A DNA stretch of 64,000 nt from Brevundimonas nasdae (GTDB lineage: Bacteria; Pseudomonadota; Alphaproteobacteria; Caulobacterales; Caulobacteraceae). The DNA lies in assembly GCF_016654005.1 (NCBI RefSeq), contig NZ_JAEPWN010000008.1, positions 62,001-126,000 of the forward strand. Direction: 5' to 3'. Positions within the stretch are counted from its first letter, which is position 1; every line of letters begins with the position of its first letter. Below, piece by piece: positions 35,583 through 43,908 of the stretch. The notes beneath the pieces were generated by a model that saw nothing but the letters and a program-made list of their open reading frames with translations, was not told where the DNA came from and ran no database searches. The translations under genes were made by a program, and so were the position numbers.

Positions 35583-36740
35583 ATGAGCCATCCCGTCTTC
35601 ACCGACATGCCGACCACTGTGTTCGAGGTCATGTCCGGCCTCGCCCGCCAGCACGACGCCATCAATCTGGGGCAGGGGTTCCCCGATGCGCCGGGGCCAG
35701 AGGCGCTGCGTCGTCTGGCGGCGGAGGCTGTGCTGAACGGGCCGAACCAGTATCCGCCGTCGCGCGGCGTGCCCGCCCTGCGTGAAGCTGTGGTCGAGCA
35801 TTATCGCCGTCTGCAGCAGGTCGATCTGTCGGTGGACGGGGTGGTGATCACATCCGGCGCGACCGAGGCCATCGCGGACGCCCTGTTCGCCCATGTCAGT
35901 CCGGGCGACGAGGTGCTGATCTTCGAGCCCGCCTATGACGCCTATCGTCCCTTGATCCAGCGCGCGGGCGGGGTGGTGCGGGCGGTGACCCTGACCGCGC
36001 CGACATGGCGGCTGACGGAAGAGGCGATTGAGGCGGCGGTGACGCCTGCGACGCGGATGGTGCTGTTCAACAATCCGCTGAACCCAGCGGCGCGGGTGTT
36101 CGACACCGAGGAGATCGCCGCACTGGCCAGGGTCTGCGTCCGTCATGACCTGATCGCCGTCAGCGATGAGGTGTGGGAGCATATCGTCTTTGACGGGCGA
36201 CCCCATCGCAGCCTGCTGTCGGCGCCGGGTATGGCGGAGCGGACCATCAAGATCGGGTCGGCGGGCAAGATGTTCGGTCTGACAGGGTGGAAGGTCGGCT
36301 TCGCCTGCGGAGCGCCCGAACTGATCACCCCTGTCGCCAAGGCGCATCAGTTCCTGACCTTCACCACAGCGCCCAATCTGCAGACGGCGGTGGCAGCGGG
36401 TCTGGGCTGGGGTGCGGACTGGTTCAGGGCGCAAGGCGACGATCTGGGACGGTCGCGTGACCGACTGGGCGCCGCGCTGAAAGCCGAGGGCTATGCCGTC
36501 ACGCCCAGCGAGGGGACTTATTTTCTGTGCGTCGATCTGGCGGCGTCGGGCATTACCCTGGCGGATCAGGATTTCTGTCGGCGGATCGTCACCGAGTTCG
36601 GCGTCGCCGCCATTCCGCTGTCGGCCTTCGAGGCGACGCCGATCACGCGCACCGTGGCGCGCCTGTGTTTCGCCAAGTCGGATGCGGTTCTGGACCAGGC
36701 TGCGGAACGTCTGGGACGGGCGCGCCGGGCTTTGATCTAG
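35583..36740 (+). CDS. PLP aminotransferase, methionine/kynurenine type (fold I)
   Basis: This 385-residue class I/II aminotransferase has the NLGQGFPD segment near its N-terminus, FNNPLNPAARVF, and the PLP Lys229 in SAGKMFGLTGWKVG. These are typical of the YbdL/kynurenine aminotransferase group, which transaminates methionine, glutamine or aromatic amino acids. ATG 35583 is chosen over an earlier in-frame start because the conserved N-terminus begins there. It precedes cysteine synthase and methionine importer genes, so a role in methionine or sulfur amino acid turnover is plausible. A terminator about 100 bases downstream separates it from cysK. Confidence 0.88.
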   Translation: MSHPVFTDMPTTVFEVMSGLARQHDAINLGQGFPDAPGPEALRRLAAEAVLNGPNQYPPSRGVPALREAVVEHYRRLQQVDLSVDGVVITSGATEAIADALFAHVSPGDEVLIFEPAYDAYRPLIQRAGGVVRAVTLTAPTWRLTEEAIEAAVTPATRMVLFNNPLNPAARVFDTEEIAALARVCVRHDLIAVSDEVWEHIVFDGRPHRSLLSAPGMAERTIKIGSAGKMFGLTGWKVGFACGAPELITPVAKAHQFLTFTTAPNLQTAVAAGLGWGADWFRAQGDDLGRSRDRLGAALKAEGYAVTPSEGTYFLCVDLAASGITLADQDFCRRIVTEFGVAAIPLSAFEATPITRTVARLCFAKSDAVLDQAAERLGRARRALI

Positions 36741-36841
36741 TTCAGAAAAACTGCACCCGCGCTCATTCCTTCTGGCGTGTGTCCGGACACGACGCTGGCT
36801 ACAGAGATGAGGCGCGCCTCCCCGCGCTCTTTCCCGCACTT

Positions 36842-36882
36842 AAGGCCGCGTCTGCTATCCCCGGGCGCGGCCTTCTTGTTTT
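36842..36882 (+). terminator. Intrinsic terminator after aminotransferase
   Basis: AAGGCCGCG (36842-36850) pairs perfectly with CGCGGCCTT (36866-36874), followed by CTTGTTTT. The 100 bases between the stop codon and this stem contain a GTGTCCGGACAC palindrome but no gene. Confidence 0.75.
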
Positions 36883-36918
36883 CGCGGCCGATGATGGGGC
36901 GCGATGTGCGCGGGGCGG

Positions 36919-36970
36919 CTTTGCTGATAGATCGTCTGTACACAAACTCTATCAACGGCTGTCAGCAAAG
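36919..36970. promoter_or_regulatory. Large inverted repeat upstream of cysK
   Basis: CTTTGCTGA (36919-36927) matches TCAGCAAAG (36962-36970) perfectly, with an inner TAGA/TCTA pair. It could form an mRNA leader stem or be a DNA operator. Confidence 0.45.
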
Positions 36971-36976
36971 AAGGTC

Positions 36977-36995
36977 TTCTCATTTTGCATGAGAA
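36977..36995. promoter_or_regulatory. Candidate LysR-type box (T-N11-A) upstream of cysK
   Basis: TTCTCAT-TTTGC-ATGAGAA is a perfect 7-5-7 dyad containing the T-N11-A pattern of LysR regulators. It lies 40 bases before the cysK ATG; the LysR gene at 38039 overlaps the end of cysK. Confidence 0.5.
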
Positions 36996-37034
36996 TTTCT
37001 ACAACGCGCAGCTGTCTTTCGAATCGGACCTTCC

Positions 37035-38042
37035 ATGCGCGCCGCCGCAGATATTCTGTCCCTCATCGGCGATACGCCGCTGATCCGCCTGAACGCCGCC
37101 TCGGCGGCGACGGGCTGTGACATCTATGGCAAGGCCGAGTTCCTGAACGCTGGTCAGTCGATCAAGGACCGCACGGCGCTGGGCCTGATTCAGGCGGCCC
37201 GGGCATCAGGAGAACTGAAACCAGGCGGCACGATCGTCGAAGGCACGGCGGGCAACACCGGCATCGGTCTGGCCATCGTCGGGGCGGCCCTGGGGCACCC
37301 GGTCGTCATCGTCATGCCGCGCAGTCAGACCCAGGAAAAGAAGCAGGCGGTGCGGATGCACGGCGCGCGTCTGGTCGAGGTCGATCCCGCGCCCTTTGCG
37401 AGCCCCAACCACTTCGTCCATTTCTCGCGGCGTCTGGCCGCCCAGTTGAACGAAAGCGAACCCAACGGCGCCATCTATGCCGACCAGTTCGACAATCTGG
37501 CCAACCGTCGCACCCACTACGCCACGACCGGCCGAGAAATCTGGGAGCAGACGGAAGGGCGGATCGACGGCTTTGTCTGCGCCGCCGGGACCGGCGGGAC
37601 GTTGGCGGGGGTGTCGGCCTATCTGCGCGAACAGAAGCCGGACATCGCCATCGCCCTGGCGGACCCGCCGGGCGCGGCCTTGCACAGCTGGTTCACGCGC
37701 GGGGTGCTGGAAAGTCACGGCTCCTCTGTGACCGAGGGCATCGGCGTCAACCGCATCACCGGCAATCTGGAAGGTCTGACGGTCGATCATGCCTGGCGGA
37801 TCGAGGACGAAGAGGCGCTGGCTCTGTTGTTCGATCTGGTCCGCGACGAGGGCCTCAGCCTTGGTCCGTCCAGCGGCGTGAACATCGCAGGCGCGATCCG
37901 TCTGGGGCGGGCGCTGGGGCCGGGCAAGACCATCGTCACTGTCCTGTGCGACCCCGGTCAGAGGTACGCCGGAAAAATCTATAATCCCGCCTTCCTGCGC
38001 ACGCGCGGCATTGCGGTTCCGTCATGGCTGGAGGGCGCATGA
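37035..38042 (+). CDS. cysK: Cysteine synthase A (O-acetylserine sulfhydrylase)
   Basis: This 335-residue PLP enzyme makes cysteine from O-acetylserine and sulfide. The PLP Lys44 is in GQSIKDR, the phosphate loop is GTAGNTGIG, the substrate loop follows, and the late PSSGVN contacts the cofactor. IGDTPLIRLN near the N-terminus is diagnostic for the family. It is slightly longer than typical CysK (about 310-325). The stop overlaps the start of the LysR gene in ATGA, so both are on one transcript. No strong ribosome site is evident before the ATG; leader structures lie upstream. Confidence 0.92.
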   Translation: MRAAADILSLIGDTPLIRLNAASAATGCDIYGKAEFLNAGQSIKDRTALGLIQAARASGELKPGGTIVEGTAGNTGIGLAIVGAALGHPVVIVMPRSQTQEKKQAVRMHGARLVEVDPAPFASPNHFVHFSRRLAAQLNESEPNGAIYADQFDNLANRRTHYATTGREIWEQTEGRIDGFVCAAGTGGTLAGVSAYLREQKPDIAIALADPPGAALHSWFTRGVLESHGSSVTEGIGVNRITGNLEGLTVDHAWRIEDEEALALLFDLVRDEGLSLGPSSGVNIAGAIRLGRALGPGKTIVTVLCDPGQRYAGKIYNPAFLRTRGIAVPSWLEGA

Positions 38043-38980
38043 GCCAGGACTCCGATCCCCGTAAGCTGCCGCCCCTGAACGCGCTGAAGGCGTTCGAGGC
38101 CGCGGCCCGTCTGTCCAGCGTGTCGCTGGCCGCTAAGGAGTTGAGCGTCACGCCCGGCGCCGTCAGCCAGCAGGTGCGCCTGCTGGAAGACCATGCTGGC
38201 GGTCCGCTGGTGCGGCGCGAGGCGGGCGGGCTGGTCCTGACCGAACTGGGCGCCCGGCTGCAGCCGGTTTTGCGTGACGCCTTCGAACATATGAAGCGCG
38301 CCGCCGACATCATCTATGGGCCGTCGCGGCGTCAGTCCCTGTCGGTCAGCGTGCCGCCGTCCTTCGCCGTGCGTTGGCTGGTGCCGCGCATGGCGCGGTT
38401 CTCGGCGCAGCATCCCGAGATCGAAATCTGGATTTCCGCCGACATGCAGTTGGCCGACATCGCAGGCGGGCGCGCCGATGTGGCGGTGCGCTATGGTCAG
38501 GGCGATTATCCCGGCGTGCGGACCGAGGTTCTGGTGGAGGCAGGCGTGATCCCGATCTGCAGCCCCAGCCTGCTGCATGGCCCCAAGCCCTTGGCGACGC
38601 CCGCCGACCTGATCAACCACACCCTGATCCACGTCGGCCGTTCGACGCTGGAGGAGCCGCGCCCGGACTGGGCGGCATGGCTGGGATCACGCAAGCTGGA
38701 TCAGATCGACGCCACCCTGGGTCCACGCTTTGACCAGACCGCCTTCGCCATCGAGGACGCTGTCCATGGTCGCGGCGTCGCGCTGGCGCCGCGCGCCTTC
38801 GTCGCCGCCGATCTGGCGTCCGGTCGTCTGGCTGCGCCGTTCGCCGACGGATATCTGGCGACGGACAACGCCTATCGTCTGATCACACGTCGCGGCGCCC
38901 TGCGGCCGGAAGCCCAGGCCTTCGTCGCCTGGCTGCGGGCCGAGGCGGCGGCGGATGCAGTCGTGAAGGACGAACTCTAG
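38039..38980 (+). CDS. LysR family regulator, GcvA-like
   Basis: This 313-residue protein has an N-terminal winged helix (LPPLNALKAFEAAARLSSVSLAAKELSVTPGAVSQQVRLLE) in the GcvA-like form and a periplasmic-binding-like effector domain from about residue 95. It overlaps cysK by 4 bases. The T-N11-A dyad upstream of cysK is the natural target for autoregulation of the pair. The methionine importer genes follow on the same strand, so it may also sense sulfur status; O-acetylserine or a related metabolite would be a sensible effector, but this is inference. Confidence 0.87.
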   Translation: MSQDSDPRKLPPLNALKAFEAAARLSSVSLAAKELSVTPGAVSQQVRLLEDHAGGPLVRREAGGLVLTELGARLQPVLRDAFEHMKRAADIIYGPSRRQSLSVSVPPSFAVRWLVPRMARFSAQHPEIEIWISADMQLADIAGGRADVAVRYGQGDYPGVRTEVLVEAGVIPICSPSLLHGPKPLATPADLINHTLIHVGRSTLEEPRPDWAAWLGSRKLDQIDATLGPRFDQTAFAIEDAVHGRGVALAPRAFVAADLASGRLAAPFADGYLATDNAYRLITRRGALRPEAQAFVAWLRAEAAADAVVKDEL

Positions 38981-39054
38981 GCCGCACTTGCGTTGCAAGC
39001 CGTCATCACACTAGACCGCGCGACCGGCGCCGCCGTTCTTGTTCAGGACCAGCC

Positions 39055-39072
39055 ATGATCCGTCTGCCATGA
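39055..39072 (+). other. Five-codon mini-ORF overlapping the metN start
   Basis: ATG at 39055 has AGGA 7 bases upstream and encodes MIRLP then TGA at 39070-39072, which overlaps the metN ATG at 39069. The stretch CATGATCCGTCT is directly repeated (39054 and 39068), so the mini-ORF may be the product of a small tandem duplication that now couples translation to metN. Confidence 0.5.
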
Positions 39073-40058
39073 TCCGTCTTGAGGGTGTCACCCGCCAATT
39101 CCGCAGCGCCGCAGGCGCGCGCACGGCGCTGGACAATGTCGACCTGACCGTCGCGGCGGGCGAGGTGTTCGGCGTGGTCGGGCGATCCGGCGCGGGCAAG
39201 TCGACGCTGGTGCGGACCATCAACCTTTTGGAGCGGCCCGATGCCGGGCGGGTGTTTGTCTCCGATCAGGAACTGACATCCCTGAAGCCCGCCGCGCTTC
39301 GCGCCGCCCGCCGTCGCATCGGCATGATCTTTCAGCATTTCAACCTGCTGCACAGCCGCACCATCCGCGACAACATCGCCCTGCCTCTGGTGCTTGAAGG
39401 CCGGTCGCGGGTTGAGATTGCGCGCCGTGTCGATGAACTGATGGAGCGGCTGGGCCTGACCGAACACGCCCGCAAATATCCGGCGCAACTGTCCGGCGGC
39501 CAGAAACAGCGTGTCGGCATCGCCCGCGCCCTGACCAGTGAACCGTCGATCCTGCTGTGCGACGAGGCGACCAGCGCCCTCGATCCCGAAACGACCGAAG
39601 ACATTCTGGCGCTGCTGGATTCGCTGAACCGCGAACTGGGCCTGACGCTTGTGCTGATCACCCACGAGATGGAGGTGGTGCGCCGCGTCTGCGATCGGGT
39701 GGCGGTGATGCAGGACGGGCGGATCGTGGAGACCGGCGCGACCGCCGACGTCTTCCTGAACCCCCAGACCGCCGCGACCCGCAGTCTGCTGGCCGAGGGC
39801 GAATCCCACACCGCCGCCCCGCGTCCGACCAGCGGCACGGTGGCCCGTCTGGTGTTCCGGGGGCAGGGGACGTTTGACCCTGTGCTCAGCCGCATCTCGC
39901 GCGAGACGGGCGTGGATCACGCCATCCTGGCGGGGCGCATCGGCCGGTTTCGCGATCAACCCTATGGCCAGCTCGAAATCGCCTTCCAGGGCGAGCATAC
40001 CGAAATGGCCATCAGCCGGCTGCGGGCCGAGGGTGTCGAAGTGGAGGTCCTGTCCTGA
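39069..40058 (+). CDS. metN: Methionine ABC transporter ATP-binding protein MetN
   Basis: This 329-residue ATPase has Walker A GRSGAGKST at 38-46, signature LSGGQKQR at 141-148 and Walker B ILLCDE at 161-166. A C-terminal NIL regulatory domain (about 245-328) binds methionine and inhibits transport in homologues. ATG 39069 gives the usual MIRLEGVTRQF start, but the good ribosome site lies before an upstream mini-ORF instead. It powers D/L-methionine import with MetI and MetQ. The stop overlaps the metI start in TGATG. Confidence 0.93.
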   Translation: MIRLEGVTRQFRSAAGARTALDNVDLTVAAGEVFGVVGRSGAGKSTLVRTINLLERPDAGRVFVSDQELTSLKPAALRAARRRIGMIFQHFNLLHSRTIRDNIALPLVLEGRSRVEIARRVDELMERLGLTEHARKYPAQLSGGQKQRVGIARALTSEPSILLCDEATSALDPETTEDILALLDSLNRELGLTLVLITHEMEVVRRVCDRVAVMQDGRIVETGATADVFLNPQTAATRSLLAEGESHTAAPRPTSGTVARLVFRGQGTFDPVLSRISRETGVDHAILAGRIGRFRDQPYGQLEIAFQGEHTEMAISRLRAEGVEVEVLS

Positions 40059-40714
40059 TGTTCGCCAATGTCGACTGGACCACGATAGCTGAGGCGACGA
40101 GCGACACCTTGCTGATGCTGTTCGCGTCGCTGGCCATCACGGTCATTCTAGGCCTGCCGTTGGGGGTGGCGCTTTACGCCACGGGCAAGGGGCGGCTGCT
40201 GGAGAATCGCGTCGTCAATCTGGTGCTGTCCTTCATCGTCAATGTGCTGCGATCGGTGCCTTTCATCATCCTGTTGATCGTCATGCTGCCGGTGACGGTG
40301 CTGCTGGTGGGGACATCGCTGGGCGTGGCGGGGGCCATTCCACCGCTGGTCGTTGGCGCGGCCCCCTTCTATGCGCGTCTGGTCGAGACGGCCCTGCGCG
40401 AGGTCGAGCGCGGCATGATCGAGGCCACACAGGCGATGGGCGGCACGACGTGGCAGATCGTCACTCGCGTCCTGTTGCCCGAAGCCCTGCCGGGCATTCT
40501 GGCCGGGGCCACGGTCACCGCCATTGCCCTGGTCGGCTATACGGCCATGGCGGGCGTGGTCGGGGCAGGGGGCCTGGGCGACCTGGCCATCCGCTTTGGC
40601 TATCAGCGCTTCCAGACCGACGTCATGGTGGTGACCGTAGTTCTGCTTCTGATAATCGTACAAATTCTGCAGGTGCTCGGCGACCGTTGGGTCGCTAGGG
40701 TTTCGCACCGCTAA
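40058..40714 (+). CDS. metI: Methionine ABC transporter permease MetI
   Basis: This 218-residue inner-membrane permease has about five membrane segments. The EAA loop that docks with the ATPase is visible as EVERGMIEATQAMGG. The conserved RSVPFIILLIVMLP and ALVGYTAMAGVVGAGGLGD segments are typical of MetI. Its ATG overlaps the metN stop, and metQ starts 16 bases after its stop, giving a standard metNIQ operon. Confidence 0.94.
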   Translation: MFANVDWTTIAEATSDTLLMLFASLAITVILGLPLGVALYATGKGRLLENRVVNLVLSFIVNVLRSVPFIILLIVMLPVTVLLVGTSLGVAGAIPPLVVGAAPFYARLVETALREVERGMIEATQAMGGTTWQIVTRVLLPEALPGILAGATVTAIALVGYTAMAGVVGAGGLGDLAIRFGYQRFQTDVMVVTVVLLLIIVQILQVLGDRWVARVSHR

Positions 40715-40729
40715 GTCAAAGGTTCCGCC

Positions 40730-41524
40730 ATGCTGCGTCGTGCTGTTCTCCTGTCCGCCCTCGCCCTGATCCTGGCCGCCTGCGGTCAGTCCAAGCCCGC
40801 GGGCGAAGGGCCGCTGAAGGTCGGCGCCACCGCCGTTCCGCACGCCGAGATTCTGGAGCAGGTGAAGCCGATCCTGGCCGATGAGGGCATCGACCTGCAG
40901 ATCGTGGTCTTCAACGACTATGTCCAGCCGAACACGCAACTGGCCGAAGGGCGGCTGGACGCCAACTATTTCCAGACCAAGCCGTACCTAGACGAGTTCA
41001 ACAAGGCGCGCGGGGCCAGTCTGGTGACCGTGGCGGGCGTGCATGTCGAGCCGCTGGGTGCCTATTCGCGCCGTTACAAGTCGCTGGCTGAACTGCCGGC
41101 CGGCAGCGACGTCGCCCTGCCGAACGATGCCTCCAACACCGGGCGCTCGCTGCTGTTACTGCAGAAGGCCGGTCTGATCACCCTGCGCAAGGGTCAGGAT
41201 CCCCTGCAGACGGTCGCCGACATTTCGGGCAACCCCAAGGGGCTAAAGTTCCGCGAACTGGAAGCCGCTACCCTGCCGCGCGTGTTGGATCAGGTGGCGT
41301 TGGCCGTGATTAACACCAACTATGCGCTGGACGCCCAGCTTAGCCCGCGCAACGACGCCCTGGCGCTGGAGGACGGCGACAGCCCCTATGTGAACTATCT
41401 GGTGACGCGCCCGGACAACCGCGACGATCCGCGCATCAAGGCCCTGGCCGCCGCACTGACCAGCCAGCAGATCAAGGACTATATCAACCGCACCTATGAG
41501 GGCGCGGTCGTCCCGGCCAAGTGA
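40730..41524 (+). CDS. metQ: Methionine-binding lipoprotein MetQ
   Basis: This 264-residue solute-binding protein has lipobox LAAC with Cys18, so it is anchored to the outer face of the inner membrane. The body has the NLPA lipoprotein family features: VGATAVPHAEILEQVKP, then NDYVQPNTQLAEGRLDANYFQ and LPNDASNTGRSLLLL. It captures methionine and delivers it to MetNI. It is the last gene of the operon; the convergent LysR gene ends 4 bases away and no terminator separates them. Confidence 0.94.
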   Translation: MLRRAVLLSALALILAACGQSKPAGEGPLKVGATAVPHAEILEQVKPILADEGIDLQIVVFNDYVQPNTQLAEGRLDANYFQTKPYLDEFNKARGASLVTVAGVHVEPLGAYSRRYKSLAELPAGSDVALPNDASNTGRSLLLLQKAGLITLRKGQDPLQTVADISGNPKGLKFRELEAATLPRVLDQVALAVINTNYALDAQLSPRNDALALEDGDSPYVNYLVTRPDNRDDPRIKALAAALTSQQIKDYINRTYEGAVVPAK

Positions 41525-41527
41525 TTT

Positions 41528-42415
41528 CTAGCGCGCCGTCGACCAGTCGAAATCGATAGGCGCGCGGAATTCCGACGCCGCAAAGGTCTCCGCCAGCCAG
41601 CTCATCGTGGCCTGAACCGCGGGGGCCTTTCGCACTTCTTCATGCACCACCAGCCAGATGCCGCGAGCGGGCGCCGCGACGCCCACGTCCACGCGGACCA
41701 GATCGGTGTTCTCGGTCATGAAGACCGGCAGGGCGGCGACGCCCAGTCCCGCGCGAACGGCGCTGATCTGGGTGTGGATGTCGCTGGACCGCACCGAAAT
41801 CGGCCGACCATCGGCGTAGTTGGCCAGCCAGACCTGATGCGGCAGATGCGCCAGGTCTTCATCCGAAAGAACAAAGCTCCAGTGCTTCGGAGCCGTGATT
41901 GCCACCGACGGCGCCGCAAACAACCCCAACTGCATGACGCCCAGTCGACGCGCGACCTGGGTCGGCCCATCGGGCTGAACCAGGCGGATGGCCAGGTCGG
42001 TTTCGCCCCTCTCAAGCGAACTGACGAACGGCGTGGCTTTCAGCGTCACCGTCAGGCCGGGATAGAGGGCGCTGAATCCCGTCAGCCTTTCCGCCAGAAA
42101 ATCACTCGCCAGGGCGGGGGGCAGGCTGATGCGGACATTGCCTGTCAGGTTGTTGTCGAAGGCGCGGGCGCGACGCGTGACGGCTTGGGCGGTCTGCTCC
42201 ATCTCGCGCGCCAATGCAGCGATAGCATCGCCCTGCGGCGTCAGCACAGTGTTGCGGGGCAGGCGGGTGACCAGGGTTGTGCCGAGTTCCGCCTCCAGCG
42301 CCGCGACCCTGCGCCCGATGGTGGCGTGATTGACCTTCAGCAGTCGCGCCGCCGCAGACAATGATCCTGTGCGCGCCAGGACTTCAAAAATCCGCAGGTC
42401 GTCCCAATCGAGCAT
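41528..42415 (-). CDS. LysR family regulator divergent from the lactamase-fold gene
   Basis: This 295-residue LysR protein has an N-terminal winged helix (FEVLARTGSLSAAARLLKVNHATIGRRVAALEAELG) and a C-terminal effector domain. The form recalls the CrgA/AaeR-like group. It is divergent from the metallo-hydrolase gene with 96 bases between them containing one CGCACA-N5-TGTGCG dyad, which is its most likely binding site. The effector is unknown. It converges on metQ but shows no functional link to it. Confidence 0.85.
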   Translation of the reverse strand: MLDWDDLRIFEVLARTGSLSAAARLLKVNHATIGRRVAALEAELGTTLVTRLPRNTVLTPQGDAIAALAREMEQTAQAVTRRARAFDNNLTGNVRISLPPALASDFLAERLTGFSALYPGLTVTLKATPFVSSLERGETDLAIRLVQPDGPTQVARRLGVMQLGLFAAPSVAITAPKHWSFVLSDEDLAHLPHQVWLANYADGRPISVRSSDIHTQISAVRAGLGVAALPVFMTENTDLVRVDVGVAAPARGIWLVVHEEVRKAPAVQATMSWLAETFAASEFRAPIDFDWSTAR

Positions 42416-42426
42416 CCGATCATATT

Positions 42427-42443
42427 CGCACAGATCGTGTGCG
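42427..42443. promoter_or_regulatory. Dyad in divergent LysR/hydrolase promoter
   Basis: CGCACA-GATCG-TGTGCG is a perfect 6-5-6 dyad, 12 bases upstream of the LysR ATG and about 70 bases upstream of the hydrolase ATG. It is the candidate operator for the LysR protein. Confidence 0.5.
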
Positions 42444-42511
42444 GATTGTCCGAGTTTTCACACAGAGGCGAAGACGCCAAATCGAGGGCTCATTGATAGG
42501 AGCTTTGTCTG

Positions 42512-43351
42512 ATGTCCCGGCTTGCCGTTTTCGCCGCCGCCCTGGCGGCTGTCCTTTCTTTCGCGCCAGTGGCCCAAGCGCAGTCGGTGCCGTTGCGCCT
42601 CTATACGCTCGACTGCGGGACCCTGGCGCTCGACGACATGGCGCCGTTTTCCGATACGGGGGAACACGCTGGCGAGCGTGGCGTGATGGCGGTTCCATGC
42701 TTCCTGATCCGCCACGGATCGGAATGGCTGTTGTGGGATACAGGTCTTGGTGATCGACTGGCCGCGGTACCCGGCGGCATCAGTCAGTTCGGCGGCCGGT
42801 GGACCGTCGGGCGGACGCTGGTTTCACAATTGGCTGGGCTGGGCCTGAAGCCATCTGACATCACCTATGTCGCCCTGTCGCATACTCATGCCGACCACTC
42901 GGGCAACGCCAATCTCTTCCCGAACGCAACCTGGATCATGGACCCGGTGGAGCTCGTCGGCCTGCATGCCGACCCGGCGCCGCTGGGGGTTATCCCCAGT
43001 CTTCTGACGGTGCTGGATCACGCCACGATCCGTCGATTTGACGGTGACGCCGATGTGTTCGGCGACGGCAGCGTGCTGATCCTGAAGACCCCTGGCCATA
43101 CGCCGGGGCACAAGTCGCTGCTGATCCGGCTGAAGGGCGCTGGCCCCATTCTTCTGACCGGCGACCTGTATCATACGCGGGAGAACAGGGCCTATCACCG
43201 GGTCCCGTCGGTGAATGTCAGCCGCGCAGACACCCTGGCCTCATTCGCACGTTTTGACGGGGTGGCGGCGCACGAGAATGCGCGGATCATTGTCCAGCAT
43301 TCGACTGAGGATGTGGCCACCTTGCCGGTCGCGCCAGCGTGGCTCGAATAG
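42512..43351 (+). CDS. Exported metallo-beta-lactamase-fold hydrolase, lactonase-like
   Basis: This 279-residue protein has a signal peptide (cleavage after AQA near residue 23) and the zinc motif SHTHADHSG (His124, His126, Asp128, His129). Further metal-ligand regions are TPGHTPGH and LLTGDLYH. The layout fits the N-acyl-homoserine lactonase-like family, where homologues open lactone rings. It could quench quorum signals or cleave another lactone or ester; the sequence alone does not decide. Export is unusual for AHL lactonases, most of which are cytoplasmic. It is divergent from a LysR gene that probably controls it. Confidence 0.85.
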   Translation: MSRLAVFAAALAAVLSFAPVAQAQSVPLRLYTLDCGTLALDDMAPFSDTGEHAGERGVMAVPCFLIRHGSEWLLWDTGLGDRLAAVPGGISQFGGRWTVGRTLVSQLAGLGLKPSDITYVALSHTHADHSGNANLFPNATWIMDPVELVGLHADPAPLGVIPSLLTVLDHATIRRFDGDADVFGDGSVLILKTPGHTPGHKSLLIRLKGAGPILLTGDLYHTRENRAYHRVPSVNVSRADTLASFARFDGVAAHENARIIVQHSTEDVATLPVAPAWLE

Positions 43352-43435
43352 CGGCGCTCCGCACAAAGGCGGTTGTGTGACGCAAAATCGCCGTCTCTAA
43401 GCTCTAGGCGCACTCGTTACAGTAGAGGAGCTTAC

Positions 43436-43705
43436 ATGGCTGCGATTCCTGATCATCCGAACGACGACGGCGCCTGGGCCCGACTGGAGGGCCGCGACGG
43501 GTTCGCCCTGTGGCGTCGCCAGCGCATGACCTTTGCGCCGATCACGATGTTCTACGTCATCGCCCCGCCTCGTCAGTCCGAGATCCTCTATGACGAGGAA
43601 AAGGCACGCGCCCGGTACGATCAGTTGATCGAACAGGCTGAGGCGGCCGATGCCGCCCGTCGCGCCGCCGCCGCTTCGCAGGCCGCGTCGGAAGACAAAC
43701 TCTAG
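43436..43705 (+). CDS. Small soluble protein of unknown function
   Basis: This is an 89-residue protein with GAGGAG 5 bases before the ATG and a strong terminator just after the stop, so it is a genuine monocistronic gene. It has an N-terminal segment (DDGAWARLEGRDGFALWRRQRMTF) and a C-terminal Ala-rich, charged helix from about residue 55 (EEKARARYDQLIEQAEAADAARRAAAA) that may form a coiled coil. No signal peptide or known domain is recognised. Confidence 0.75.
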   Translation: MAAIPDHPNDDGAWARLEGRDGFALWRRQRMTFAPITMFYVIAPPRQSEILYDEEKARARYDQLIEQAEAADAARRAAAASQAASEDKL

Positions 43706-43711
43706 AATGCC

Positions 43712-43750
43712 AAAAGCCTATCCCGCTGACCGTGGGATGGGCTTTTTCCT
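43712..43750 (+). terminator. Intrinsic terminator after small protein gene
   Basis: AAAAGCCTATCCC (43712-43724) pairs with GGGATGGGCTTTT (43734-43746) with one wobble, followed by more T. It insulates the next TBDR gene, whose promoter must lie at 43751-43980. Confidence 0.85.
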
Positions 43751-43807
43751 TGCGGCGTGAGGCGTTCAGCCCGCTGCGACAAGCCCCTCCCTTCCAGGCC
43801 TGACCTC

Positions 43808-43838
<31 letters not shown>

Positions 43839-43908
43839 CCGCGAGAGCGTGCGTTCGCGTGCGTATCTTCGGAGGCTGTTGGCTTTGCAGTTTCCTATTT
43901 TTGCAAAA

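Noticed and set aside
36741-37034. SAM or other sulfur riboswitch upstream of cysK
   Set aside because: Stems are present, but no conserved riboswitch core that I recognise; listed as inverted repeat and LysR box instead.
39039-39068. Upstream TTG start for metN
   Set aside because: Homology to MetN begins at MIRLEG; the extension has no ribosome site.
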